Origin: a virus
IMG/VR virus record: IMGVR_UViG_3300046007_000143
Span: 1-35,139 of that record
DNA: 35,139 nucleotides
Direction: 5' to 3' (one strand)
Below, piece by piece: positions 13,904 to 23,900 of this stretch (within the stretch, counting starts at the first letter, position 1; the number at the start of each line of letters is the position of its first letter). A program made the translations under genes and the position numbers. The notes under the pieces were generated by a model. The model was not told the DNA's origin, did no database searches, and was given only the letters and a program-made list of their open reading frames with translations.

Positions 13904-15862
13904 GTGCCACTACAAAAACTCCAGTTCCGACCCGGTGTAAACAGGGAATCGACCACGCTTACCAACGAAGGCGGATGGTTTGAGAGCGACAAGGTGCGTT
14001 TTCGTTCGGGTTCGGCTGAAAAAATTGGCGGTTGGGTTTCAGATGTTGGGGTATCTAACGCTGTGCTACAACCCCCAATAGGCTCGTTCTGGGGTGTCTG
14101 CCGTTCATTGTGGAATTGGATTACGCTGTCCAGCTACAACTTGCTGGGCCTCGGAACTAACCTTAAATACTATATCCAAAACGGCACCGGCGGTTTTTTC
14201 TACGACATCACGCCAATTCGCCAAACCACCACAGCGGGGGATGTAACCTTCGCAGCCACGACGGGCTCCACAACCCTGACAATCACCGATGCCGCGCACG
14301 GAGCGCAAGCTGGGGATTTTGTGACGTACAGCGGCGCGGTGAGCTTGGGTGGGGTCATCACAGCCACCGTGCTCAATAGAGAGTATCAAGTAGTGGCCGT
14401 CACCAGCAATAACGTCTACACAATTACTTCTGCGGTTGCAGCAAACGCTTCGGACATAGGTAACGGGGGCTCGTCTGTGGTTGGCGCGTATCAAATTACA
14501 ACGGGCTCGGACATCTACACCGTCAGTGTGGGCTGGGGTGCCGGTGGTTGGAGCGGAATTACAACGGGATTTACAAGCACTGGATGGGGTTCTCCTGCTC
14601 CGTCAGGTGTGGGCCTTGGCGTGCAGCTTCGTCTTTGGAGCCAGTCTAATTACGGTCAGAACCTTATCTTCAATCCCCGTGGCGGTGCGCTGTACTACTG
14701 GGCAGTGAACGCCAACCCCAACATATTTGACCGTGGTGGGATTCTCTCCTCCACAAGCTCGGGCGTTTTCCAAACAGATGTGGATTGCCCGTCGATATGT
14801 AACTTCACAATGGTGTCGGACGCCTCCCGCTTTGTGCTTTCGTTTGGCGTAAATGACTACGGTTCGGTGATTCAAAACCCATTGTTAGTGCGCTGGTCAA
14901 ACCAAGAAGACTACACAACGTGGACCCCTGCAATTACCAATCAGGCGGGTAGCTACCAACTTAGCCACGGCTCGTCCATCATTACGGCTTTGCAAGCCCG
15001 ACAAGAAATTTTGGTCTGGACGGACTCCGCGTTGTACTCGATGCAGTACCTTGGCCCCCCGTACGTCTGGGGCTTTCAAATCCTTGCGGACAATTTGTCG
15101 GTTGTTGGACCCAATGCGGCGGTGACAGCCAACAACATTACATACTGGATGGGTGTTGATAAGTTTTACATGTACTCTGGTCGCGTTGAAACGCTCCCTT
15201 GTACCCTGCGTTCGTTTGTTTACAACGACATCAACATGTCGCAAGCGTTCCAGTTCTTTGCTGGAACCAACGAGGGCTTTAATGAAGTCTGGTGGTATTA
15301 CTGCTCGGCCAACTCTACTGTCATTGACAGGTACGTTGTGTACAACTACCTTGAGCGTATCTGGTACTACGGCACGCTAAACCGCACAGCTTGGCTGGAC
15401 AGTGCCTTGCGTGTAGAGCCTATGGCGACAACGTATAACGCCCAGCTTTTGTACCACGAGACTGGTGTAGATGACGGCACAACCAACCCGCCTTCGCCTA
15501 TTACTGCGTACGTGCAGTCTTCTGACTTTGACATTGGGGACGGCCACAACTTTGGCTTTGTTTGGCGCATCATCCCAGACGTGACCTTTGATGGCTCCTC
15601 GGTAAATGCCCCCGCGCTGGACTTCACGGTTCGGCCACGGCAATTCCCCGGCTCCAACTACGGCAACTCAAACAACCCAACAGTCGTTAGCAATCAGTCT
15701 TACGCGGGACAGCGTACGTACAACGTGCAGCAGTTCACTGAACAGGTCTATGTCCGGGTCCGGGGTCGCCAGATGGCGTTTAAAGTTAGCTCCGACACGC
15801 TGGGCACGGCATGGCAATTAGGCGTCCCCCGCATTGAAGTGCGTCCGGACGGCAGGAAGTAA
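13904..15862 (+). CDS. P22 gp10-like tail hub / packaged-DNA stabilisation protein
   Basis: The GTG at 13904, five bases after AAGGAG, starts a 652-residue beta-rich protein. It opens LQKLQFRPGVNRESTTLTNEGGWFESDKVRFRSG with a KIGGWV segment, and this start (RPGVxRExT...EGGWxxxDKVRFRxG) is shared with phage stabilisation proteins of the P22 gp10 type. P22 gp10 forms part of the tail hub that plugs the DNA channel. Repeated WSNQEDYTTWTPAITNQAG and ALQARQEILVWTDSALYSM blocks in the middle resemble beta-propeller blades. It is longer than P22 gp10 (472 aa). A gp4-like partner lies at 486. Confidence 0.75.
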   Translation: MPLQKLQFRPGVNRESTTLTNEGGWFESDKVRFRSGSAEKIGGWVSDVGVSNAVLQPPIGSFWGVCRSLWNWITLSSYNLLGLGTNLKYYIQNGTGGFFYDITPIRQTTTAGDVTFAATTGSTTLTITDAAHGAQAGDFVTYSGAVSLGGVITATVLNREYQVVAVTSNNVYTITSAVAANASDIGNGGSSVVGAYQITTGSDIYTVSVGWGAGGWSGITTGFTSTGWGSPAPSGVGLGVQLRLWSQSNYGQNLIFNPRGGALYYWAVNANPNIFDRGGILSSTSSGVFQTDVDCPSICNFTMVSDASRFVLSFGVNDYGSVIQNPLLVRWSNQEDYTTWTPAITNQAGSYQLSHGSSIITALQARQEILVWTDSALYSMQYLGPPYVWGFQILADNLSVVGPNAAVTANNITYWMGVDKFYMYSGRVETLPCTLRSFVYNDINMSQAFQFFAGTNEGFNEVWWYYCSANSTVIDRYVVYNYLERIWYYGTLNRTAWLDSALRVEPMATTYNAQLLYHETGVDDGTTNPPSPITAYVQSSDFDIGDGHNFGFVWRIIPDVTFDGSSVNAPALDFTVRPRQFPGSNYGNSNNPTVVSNQSYAGQRTYNVQQFTEQVYVRVRGRQMAFKVSSDTLGTAWQLGVPRIEVRPDGRK

Positions 15863-15864
15863 GC

Positions 15865-16179
15865 ATGAGCAACCCCCTATTCCGTGCTCCCCGCCTACCC
15901 ACTCCCCCGGTTGAATACGATCAGAGGTTCATGGAGGCTTTGCTTAATGCCTTTCGTCTGTACTTTAACCAGTTGGACAACCCCGGCTCCGTTCTGGCCT
16001 CAACGCAGGAAGTCAACGGGCTGATTACCACTGCGCTAAGTTTTAGCCAGCCAGACCCCACGACACCGGGGACTTTGCGAATTAGCTTGCCAACCCAAGT
16101 AAATTTAGCGGCTGGCGATCTAAAGACAGGTGACGTTTACTACGACACCTCCACATTTGTGTTAAAGGTAGCCCCGTGA
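15865..16179 (+). CDS. small conserved phage structural protein
   Basis: The 104-residue protein opens NPLFRAPRLPTPPVEYD and continues with a helical MEALLNAFRLYFNQLDNPG segment, a pattern I recognise from small proteins placed right after gp10-like genes in many environmental phages. The C-terminal part is beta-rich, with DLKTGDVYYDTSTFVLKVA resembling a short fibre-attachment strand. AGGAAG is the ribosome site. A tail-tip or hub accessory role is likely by position, with no biochemical evidence from sequence. Confidence 0.65.
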   Translation: MSNPLFRAPRLPTPPVEYDQRFMEALLNAFRLYFNQLDNPGSVLASTQEVNGLITTALSFSQPDPTTPGTLRISLPTQVNLAAGDLKTGDVYYDTSTFVLKVAP

Positions 16180-16213
16180 TACCATCAAACTACCCCCGAT
16201 TTCAGAGGCAACC

Positions 16214-18205
16214 ATGAATCAAACTGCACAAGGGCTTGCTGCGCTTGGCCGAGGCCCAGACACCATGCTCGTCCACATGGCCCCGAGCGAAGTTGCGAGC
16301 CTACAAGCCCTTGCGGAGAAGCACGGAACCTCCTTGACAATCAATCCGGAAACAGGTTTGCCGGAGGCACTCAGTCTAAAATCCCTTTTGCCAATGGTGG
16401 CGGGTTTTGCGCTTGGCCCTGCGGGCTTTGGACTGATGTCTTCTGTTGGCGCGGGCCTTACAGTTGGCGGCATTTCGGCGCTCACATCGGGCAGTTTGCA
16501 AAAAGGCCTGATGGCAGGTCTGGGCGCGTACGGCGGTTCTGGACTAGGCGAAAGTTTGATGGGCGCAGGTACAAACGCGCTGTCTTCTTCCGCCGGAACT
16601 AACGCAGTTGTACCCCCCGCCGCTGAATCAATTGTTCCCCAAGCCGTTATGCCTGCGACGACTAATGTTGCGGCGGCAACTCCGGATATTTTTGGGGGCA
16701 CGGCAAACGAAGTGGCTAGCGCATATGGGTATTCACCAATACCCGCAACCAATGTGGCGCAAGCAGTCACAACAACAACGCCAGCACCTAATTTAGCGGA
16801 TTTGGTTCCGCAAGCCGGACCTTCGACCGGCGATTTTGCGCGTTTTGACCGCGCTTTTAGCCCCGGCTTAGGTGCCAGCCCAACGGACAAACTCGGCGCG
16901 GGTTTTCAGGCGGTAACAGACAGCCCCGGTGCCGCGTGGGAGTTTGCTAAAAAGAACGCCATGCCGCTCGGTGCTCTTGGTATTGCGGCGCTTTCCGGTA
17001 TGGAGCAAGAGGGAGGCGGCGAAGGACCACCACAACATCCGGGCATGATTCGTCCGTACACGTACTCCCGTACCAAAAACAAAACCGCGTTCCAAGACGT
17101 GGCGGGCGCACCGATGTCGTCCAAAGAGCGTCAATACTTCAATGATGCGTACATAGCAGGGACTCCCTACAAGGCTCCCGGCCCTGAATACATGGCTGCT
17201 GGCGGTCCCGTTGAGGCTATGTCGAACGCAAACGTAATTGGCTCCGACACGGGCTACCCGCAGTCAGACATTCGTAATGGTGCGTATTCCAATCCGTACC
17301 AACAGCCCGTGGCTCAGAACGTAGTAACCGGCGTGCAAGGCGCGGGCATTAACCCGTACACGGGGCAGATGGCGTTTGCTGGCGGGGGAATTGTGAATTT
17401 TGACAATGGCGGCTCTGTTGGTGGTTACACGTTTAACCCGAATACATCCTTATACGAGCGCGACGCCAACGACTCTATTTACGAAAACGACAGCATTGGC
17501 GGGTACGCATTTGACCCCCGCACCGGGACGTTTACAAAGGCAGGGCTTAAACCCGTTGTAGCACCTGCACCCACTGCAACTGTTGGGGATATGAGTGTTG
17601 GCGGTGGCGGTAGTGACAGCTATTACAACCCAACTCCCGGCCCAAGCCAGTACTCAAGCCCATACGCTGCAAATTCTTTGACCGGCGGATTGGTGCCGAG
17701 CCTCATAGGTATGCAAGAACCCGCGTTTAATGTGCCAGTGGAAGATATGGGAACGTACGCCGCCGCAAAAAATGACGCTATAGCCGGGCTTTCTGCGCAT
17801 CAATCTGCTCAAGCCGAGGGCGGTGAAGGCATTGGAGGGGGGGATATTAGCGGCCAAAGCGAAGGAACTCCAGCACTTGCGCGTGGTGGTTTAATGGCAC
17901 TTGCCCAAGGTGGCATGTCCAATCTTGGCAGTTACTCCGATGGCGGCAGGCTTCTGCGCGGCCCCGGTGATGGCGTGTCTGACAGCATCCCTGCAATGAT
18001 TGGCCGGAAACAGCAAGCCCGCCTTGCCGATGGTGAGTTTGTGGTGCCTGCGCGTATCGTGTCCGAGCTGGGTAACGGCTCCACCGAAGCTGGCGCTCGT
18101 CAGTTGTACGCCATGATGGATCGGGTGCAGAAAGCCCGCAAGAAGTCGATTGGCAAGGGCAAAGTAGCAACAAATTCCCGCGCAGCAAAGCTGCTGCCAG
18201 CGTAA
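16214..18205 (+). CDS. probable internal virion / ejection protein with Gly-Gly motifs
   Basis: This 663-residue protein has an N-terminal hydrophobic Gly/Ala-rich region at about 60-130 (FALGPAGFGLMSSVGAGLTV and AGLGAYGGSGLGESLMG) that could insert into a membrane. A long low-complexity Pro/Gly/Asn/Tyr-rich middle follows. FAGGGIVNFDNGGSVGGY is near 388-405. The C-terminal block (about 590-650) reads DGVSDSIPAMI, ADGEFVVPARIVSELGNGS and LYAMMDRVQKARK, resembling C-terminal motifs seen in tape-measure-like or ejection proteins. It starts a three-gene set of virion proteins and probably is ejected with the DNA to help cross the envelope. AGAGG is the ribosome site. Confidence 0.6.
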   Translation: MNQTAQGLAALGRGPDTMLVHMAPSEVASLQALAEKHGTSLTINPETGLPEALSLKSLLPMVAGFALGPAGFGLMSSVGAGLTVGGISALTSGSLQKGLMAGLGAYGGSGLGESLMGAGTNALSSSAGTNAVVPPAAESIVPQAVMPATTNVAAATPDIFGGTANEVASAYGYSPIPATNVAQAVTTTTPAPNLADLVPQAGPSTGDFARFDRAFSPGLGASPTDKLGAGFQAVTDSPGAAWEFAKKNAMPLGALGIAALSGMEQEGGGEGPPQHPGMIRPYTYSRTKNKTAFQDVAGAPMSSKERQYFNDAYIAGTPYKAPGPEYMAAGGPVEAMSNANVIGSDTGYPQSDIRNGAYSNPYQQPVAQNVVTGVQGAGINPYTGQMAFAGGGIVNFDNGGSVGGYTFNPNTSLYERDANDSIYENDSIGGYAFDPRTGTFTKAGLKPVVAPAPTATVGDMSVGGGGSDSYYNPTPGPSQYSSPYAANSLTGGLVPSLIGMQEPAFNVPVEDMGTYAAAKNDAIAGLSAHQSAQAEGGEGIGGGDISGQSEGTPALARGGLMALAQGGMSNLGSYSDGGRLLRGPGDGVSDSIPAMIGRKQQARLADGEFVVPARIVSELGNGSTEAGARQLYAMMDRVQKARKKSIGKGKVATNSRAAKLLPA

Positions 18206-18222
18206 ATACTTGAGGAATACAG

Positions 18223-19323
18223 ATGACTACACCAACACAATCAACGATAACGCAGACCAGCATCCCAGACTACGCCAAGCCGTATGTTGAAAAAATGCTC
18301 GGCAAAACGGAAGCGCTTTCTGAGACTCCTTACCAGACCTACGACCGCGAACGTATAGCCGGGTTTACCGACTTGCAGAATAAAGCGTTCCAAGGCGCTC
18401 AAGGGATGCAAACTTCTGGCCTAACGGGTCTTGGCGGGCAGTATGCGGGCGCGGCCACATTGGGCGCGTTGGGGACAAACTACGACCCGACCCAGTTTCA
18501 AGCGGGATTCAATCCGTCACAATTTCAAGGCGGACAGTTTGGGCAGCAAGATGCCCAGCAGTACATGTCTCCGTACATGCAAAGCGTTGTTGACATACAA
18601 CAACGAGAAGCCCAGCGCCAAGCAGACATTGCCGGTACTGGCCGCGCTGCGCAGGCTACACAACAAGGTGCGTTCGGTGGTGGCCGTCAAGCCGTTATGG
18701 AAGCCGAAGCTGCGCGTAATCTGGCAACCCAGAAGGGCGACATCCAAGCGCAGGGCTTGCAGTCCGCTTACCAGCAGGCTCAGGCGCAGTTCAATGCAGA
18801 CCAAGCCCGCCGGATGCAGGCCCAACAGTACGGAGAGCAATCCAGACAGTACGGCGCTGGTCTTGGTATGCAAGCGCAGCAGCTTGGCGAGCAGTCCAAA
18901 CAGTACGGCGCTGGTCTCGGTCTCCAAGGTCTTCAAACGGCTCTTCAAGGTGCCGGTCAATTAGGTGCGCTTGGCGGCCAGCAGTTTGCTCAGGGCATGG
19001 ACATCAACAAGCTCCAACAGTCTTACGGCACGCAGCAACAGCAGCAACAGCAGAACATCCAGTCGCAACAGTACCAAGACTTCCTGAACCAGCAGAACTA
19101 CCCGTACAAGCAGTTGGCGTTTCAATCCGATATGCTGCGCGGTTTGCCGCTGTCACAGGCGTCTTCACAGATTTATCAAGCACCTCCATCGGCACTTTCT
19201 ACAGCAGCAGGTCTGGGTACGGCTGCACTGGGTGCGTCTAAACTAGGAATGTTCGCCAAAGGCGGCGCAGTGCAACAACGCCCTGCCGGGCTGGCCGAGT
19301 TGGCAATTTCCAGAATGGCGTAA
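18223..19323 (+). CDS. Gln-rich internal virion protein
   Basis: The 366-residue protein has a conserved-looking N terminus (about 10-60, PDYAKPYVEKMLGKTEALSE) and a long Gln/Ala/Gly-rich region. A tandem 18-residue repeat (EQSRQYGAGLGMQAQQLG, then a diverged copy) covers DNA 18835-18930. A run of seven Gln lies near 270, and the end reads MFAKGGAVQQRPAGL. I recognise this style from podophage virion proteins that follow the gp10-like gene and presumably enter the head as internal proteins. No enzyme motif is visible. GAGGA is the ribosome site. Confidence 0.6.
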   Translation: MTTPTQSTITQTSIPDYAKPYVEKMLGKTEALSETPYQTYDRERIAGFTDLQNKAFQGAQGMQTSGLTGLGGQYAGAATLGALGTNYDPTQFQAGFNPSQFQGGQFGQQDAQQYMSPYMQSVVDIQQREAQRQADIAGTGRAAQATQQGAFGGGRQAVMEAEAARNLATQKGDIQAQGLQSAYQQAQAQFNADQARRMQAQQYGEQSRQYGAGLGMQAQQLGEQSKQYGAGLGLQGLQTALQGAGQLGALGGQQFAQGMDINKLQQSYGTQQQQQQQNIQSQQYQDFLNQQNYPYKQLAFQSDMLRGLPLSQASSQIYQAPPSALSTAAGLGTAALGASKLGMFAKGGAVQQRPAGLAELAISRMA

Positions 19324-19332
19324 GGGTAAACC

Positions 19333-20916
19333 ATGATTAACATTAGCCCAACAGAAAAGCAACTGATTGCGATGACGCCTTCGCAGCGGAAGCAGTACGT
19401 GCAAATGCACAAGAACAATCCGTACATCGTGTCTATGGCGCTGAACATCGACAACCACGAAAAAGCGATCCGCTTGGCGGATCAGGCACGCAATATACCT
19501 GCCGAGCAGCCCAAAGTTGTTGACCAGTTTCTTGCCCAAATGGGTACCCCTCCCCCGCCGCAGATGCCCCAAGCGCAAGCCCAGCCAATGCCGGAAGACG
19601 TAGGCATCGGCGCTCTCCCCGCGCCCAACATGCAGGGCATGGCCGAGGGCGGCATCGTAGCTTTTGGTAATGGCGGTGATGTGCCGGGCTTTGCGGGCGG
19701 TGTATATGTTGGTGAAGGCGGCGAGTATTCTGCGGACCCCCTGACTGCGGAAGAACTTGCCCAGCGCGACCCTCTTGCTCGCCTGAAACAGTTTAGCGCA
19801 TGGGCCGGACGAAACGTCGAACGCGACCCGGTTACGGGTGAGGTAACACGTAAAGCAAACATAGCAGCGCCCGTCATGGGGCCAGCAGTGTCTGCCGCCT
19901 ACCCAGATGAAACTCGTCGAGGCGCTGCCGCTAATTTGCTACCTGCCGCTCCCGGCGGCAAGCCTCCTCCCGTTGCTGGTGCTGGTGCTGGCCCCGGTGC
20001 TGGCGCTCCCCGTGCGGCTGCTGCCGCTCCGGCAGGCTTGTCGTACCTTGACCAGTTGAAGAAGGCCCAGACAGCGATGGGGCCAGCCGTGAACCCCGAG
20101 CAGGCGGCAATGGAAAAGCTCGTGGGCGAGCGCAACCTAGGCGCGACTGAAGCCAAGAAAGAACTTGAGGCTGACATTGCATCCCGTGCTGACCAGTTCA
20201 AAGGCCGGGAAGAACGTATCGGCAAGCGCGAAGCCGAGCTGGGCAAGCAAAAGGACTCGAACACAGGCATGGCATTCCTTGAAGCCGGTCTGGCCATGAT
20301 GCAATCCAAAGGTCGGGGCTTGGCTGGTATTGCCGAAGGCGCTGGCGTTGGCCTCAAACAATACTCGTCCGGCCTCAAAGACTTGAAAGCGGCGCAAGAG
20401 AAACTGGACGACGCCCGTGATCGCACAGACGAGTTGAAACAGAACCAGTCCACGATGGACAAGAGCGCCGTACGCGCCGCAAACAAAGACATTCGGGACG
20501 CGTCTATGGCCGGGCAGCAGTCTCTGATCGACGCTCGCATGAAGATTTACGGCGAAAATAAGGCAGATGCTCGCGCAGCGGTTACCAGTGACATGGCGGT
20601 TAGTCAGGCTGCATTGGATCGTCAGAACCGAATCCAAGTTGCCAGTATGCCGGGCGACCAGCAAAGAATGCTCACGGCGCTTGGCGGTAAAGGCGGGCTC
20701 GAAGCGGGTCTTGCAAAAATGCAGGAAATCCAAGCTGACAAGACCGGCGCTACTTACGCTAAGTTGTTCACAGAAACTGTGGCAGAAGCAAACAAAGCAG
20801 GCACAACCCCGCCGACAGCCGCACAGTTTGCAGCGAGCTTGCGCCAACTGGCAACGGCAATGAATCCTGCAAAAGTTCCTCCACCAGTAAACGCCACTAG
20901 TGCGTCACGCACCTAA
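19333..20916 (+). CDS. probable internal virion protein with coiled coil
   Basis: This 527-residue protein opens MINISPTEKQLIAMTPSQRK. It carries a Pro/Gln-rich linker (about 75-100), the Gly-Gly motif GGIVAFGNGGDVPGF near 106-120, and an Ala/Pro/Gly-rich segment near 205-235. A charged helical region then follows from about 250 to 460, including KAAQEKLDDARDRTDELK, and likely forms coiled coils. No catalytic motif is visible. It immediately precedes a hairpin terminator and the giant polyvalent protein gene, so it is probably a late virion protein ejected with DNA. AAGGG is the ribosome site. Confidence 0.6.
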   Translation: MINISPTEKQLIAMTPSQRKQYVQMHKNNPYIVSMALNIDNHEKAIRLADQARNIPAEQPKVVDQFLAQMGTPPPPQMPQAQAQPMPEDVGIGALPAPNMQGMAEGGIVAFGNGGDVPGFAGGVYVGEGGEYSADPLTAEELAQRDPLARLKQFSAWAGRNVERDPVTGEVTRKANIAAPVMGPAVSAAYPDETRRGAAANLLPAAPGGKPPPVAGAGAGPGAGAPRAAAAAPAGLSYLDQLKKAQTAMGPAVNPEQAAMEKLVGERNLGATEAKKELEADIASRADQFKGREERIGKREAELGKQKDSNTGMAFLEAGLAMMQSKGRGLAGIAEGAGVGLKQYSSGLKDLKAAQEKLDDARDRTDELKQNQSTMDKSAVRAANKDIRDASMAGQQSLIDARMKIYGENKADARAAVTSDMAVSQAALDRQNRIQVASMPGDQQRMLTALGGKGGLEAGLAKMQEIQADKTGATYAKLFTETVAEANKAGTTPPTAAQFAASLRQLATAMNPAKVPPPVNATSASRT

Positions 20917-20931
20917 CTGGCATAATTCCAA

Positions 20932-20964
20932 GCAGGGGCTAGTACGGCGCTACCCCTGCCTTTT
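20932..20964 (+). terminator. hairpin terminator or attenuator before giant gene
   Basis: A stem is formed by GCAGGGG at 20932-20938 pairing with CCCCTGC at 20953-20959, extended by TAG/CTA after one bulged C, with a 7-base loop. It is followed by CTTTTC, giving a short T tract at 20961-20964. This is the form of a Rho-independent terminator. It lies 15 bases after the preceding stop codon and 24 bases before the next ATG on the same strand, so it would reduce rather than abolish transcription of the giant gene unless bypassed or unless a promoter lies downstream. Confidence 0.7.
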
Positions 20965-20987
20965 CAGCCGAACAATTTGGTGAACAC

Positions 20988-23900
20988 ATGGCAAAAGCAC
21001 TCCCCCTTCCAGACGGCACAACTGTAGCTATTCGTGAGGGGGAAACCCCGGCCCAGACATGGGAGCGTGCGCAACGCATGTATCCCGAAGCGTTTGGAAA
21101 CGTAGAAGAAAAAGCCAAACCAACACAGGACACCACCGGATTTAAAGCCGCTGCTTCCGCTGGCGCTACTCGTTTGGGCGGTGAGTTTGAACTACTCAAA
21201 GGCAAGCTCGGCGTAAAGAGCGAAACCGAAGCGCAAAAAGAATACGAAGCCGCGCAAAAACGCGCACAAGAGCGCTTTACACCCACTGAAAAAGGCTGGA
21301 CGGAAGCGCCGTTCCAAAAGTTCAAAGAAACCCTTGGCGGCTCCGTTCCGTATATGGTAGCGCCTGCTGCCGCGGGTCTGGCCGCATTGGCTGCACCTGT
21401 AGCCGCTCCCGTAGCTGCCGGTCTTGGGTTGCTGGGCGCGGGTGCGGTATCTACCGGCCAGTTCACCGGCTCCAATCTTGCCGCGCAAATGGAAACAGGC
21501 AAGACGCTGGAGGAAGCCAGCCTCGGCAAGGCGGTCGGCGCAGCGATTCCACAGGCGTTGATTGATACGGCAGCTATGGCGCTCTTGCCCGGTGTGGGCA
21601 AGCTCTTCGGCTCTGTAGGCTCCAAGCTAACCGCAGAACAAGCCAAAGCAATCGCCTCACAGACACTGGCCCGCACCGTTGCGGATTACACAGCCAAGAC
21701 CGGCATGGCCATGGGGCGCGAAGGTGTTACGGAAGTTGCACAACAGGTTCTTGAGCGTTTGCAGGCAGGTTTGGAAATTACCGACCCCGAAGCCCGCAAA
21801 GAGTACATTGACAGCTTCATTGGCGGCGCTGTCTTGGGTGGCGCAATTGCCCCTGTTGGCCGTGCATTTGAACGCGGTGGTGCCAAAAGTCAGGCCGCTG
21901 CTGAAGACCGCAAAACAAAACTTGCTGCAAGCGCAGAAGAGCAGCGCGTTGCCTCTGAAGCCGCTGCCAAAGAGGAAGCGTTCAGAAATTCCCCTGACTA
22001 CGCGCTTAAAGTTGCAGAAGACTACGCCGCTGCCGAAAAAGCTAAAGCCGACTTACTGGCCCAAAAACGCACGATTGTTGAAGGGTCGCCTACTGAGACT
22101 GCGGACAAAGCGTTTAACACGATTATTACCAAACAGCTTCAAGCGCAAGCGCCGGAGCTTAAAGCGCTCGGTGACGAATATGTCCGCCTTGAGCCAACCA
22201 TCAAGGATGCTGCCGAGCAAAAGCGTATTGCGGCCCTGACGCCTGAAGAGTATTCGCTGGAGCAGATGAAGCAGGTCTCTGTACCCGAAGGCGTCTCGAC
22301 CACGACGGGCGAGCAAGAAAAAGCCGCGCCCCCGGAAGACGCATACGTGGCAGACCGGATTGCGCTGGCCAAAGACCAGACAAACGACACCGCCGATGTC
22401 GGTGACTATGTTGACTACTTGATGGCCAACCAGCGCATGGCGCAGAGTATCGTAGAGAATCAGACAGCGCTGCCCGGCCTCAATCGTGAGGAACAGAACG
22501 CTGTTCGCGGCGGTTTGAAACTGCAACTGCAAGAGGTTGCTCGGCAACGCGCTGCCGCAGCTCAAGCCGGTACTGCCGCATCTCAAGCTCGTGTTGGCAC
22601 CGTAGAGGAAGAAGAACAAGCCGCCATCGAAGAACAACGCCGTGCGGACGAAGCTGAAGCTACCCGCATGGGAACGGAACGCGCTGACGCAGAACGCCAA
22701 GTTCGTATCGCTCCTGAAGTTGAAGGTATTCAGCGTCTGGGCAAAGCGCCCGAAGGCACATGGAGTTCTGCTAACGCGGACGCTATTTTCCGCAGCATGT
22801 ACCAAAAGCAGGCGGACGAGAAGCAAGTTGATAAGCTTCTGTCAACGCTACCCATGCGCTCTATCAGCACCCCCGGTCAAATCTATTCCGGTATGGGGTT
22901 TGAGGCAGCAAGCCGCCGTGACTTGCTTACCCGCATGGCCGTTGCCAAAGCGCACGCTGGCGTGGAAGACGTGACGCAGCTTCGGCAAGAACTAGCCGCG
23001 CTCGACTCTCGCCCCGCGCAAAATACCGATATTGCGGAACGCCTCCCCGGTGAGGGCGTGCTTCCCGAAGCAGAAAAGAAAACCATTGCGGCTGAGAAAC
23101 ATGCTGACTGGCAGAGCCAGACCCTGCGCGAGTTCATTCGGTTCCTCCAAGACCGCAAGCAAGGCAAAGTGCGCGGCACGCTGCGGGCTAACCGCGAAGA
23201 ACGTTTGGCCAAGGCGTCTGTTGAATTCAAAGAGGCGTTTGCTAAAAGCCACCTTGAAGAGATTGGGGCGCGACTGGATGCGTTTGGCCTCCCACCACTG
23301 ACTGCGGTTGAGAAGAAGATTGCCGAAGGCCGCGTCATGCGAAACCTGAACGAGCTGGAACAACGCTGGGGCGAGGCTCCGGCCAAGGCACCTGCGGGAC
23401 AGAAAGCGTTTGCTGCGCCTGTGCAAGCTGTGGAAGTTCTGCAAGAGCAGATTCGCAGCGGTATGTTCAAAACGATCAACGATGCTGCTGAGCGAATCAA
23501 CTTGTCACGGCGTGGAGACAAGGCCGGAAAGACTCGCACGGCTGAAGGCGGCGCACGCATCGCTACGCCTGACGAACTCAAACTTCGCGCCGAGTCCACC
23601 GTTCCAAAAGACGACAAGCGTATTGCTACCGAGTTGGCAACGCAGTTGCGGGATACGCTGGATCAGCGAACTTATGCTACGCCAGAACAGCCATCACCCG
23701 CAGGCAAAGGGGGTTCTAATCGCGCAGACATGGCGCTTACTTTTGGCGCTCAAGAGCGCGGGATGCGTGCGGATATTGCCAGTCGCGCAGAGTCTCTAGA
23801 CGAAGACACCAAAGACTTTGTGCGCCTTGCAGCCGATACGTTAGACCAGATCGAGGACAAAGCGCTTATCACACGCCTCAAAGAAGGTTTGCAAGACGTG

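Noticed and set aside
16214-18205. Tail tape-measure protein of a long-tailed phage
   Set aside because: No tail tube, sheath or tape-measure chaperone genes are present, and the neighbours are P22-like short-tail proteins, so an ejection protein is preferred.
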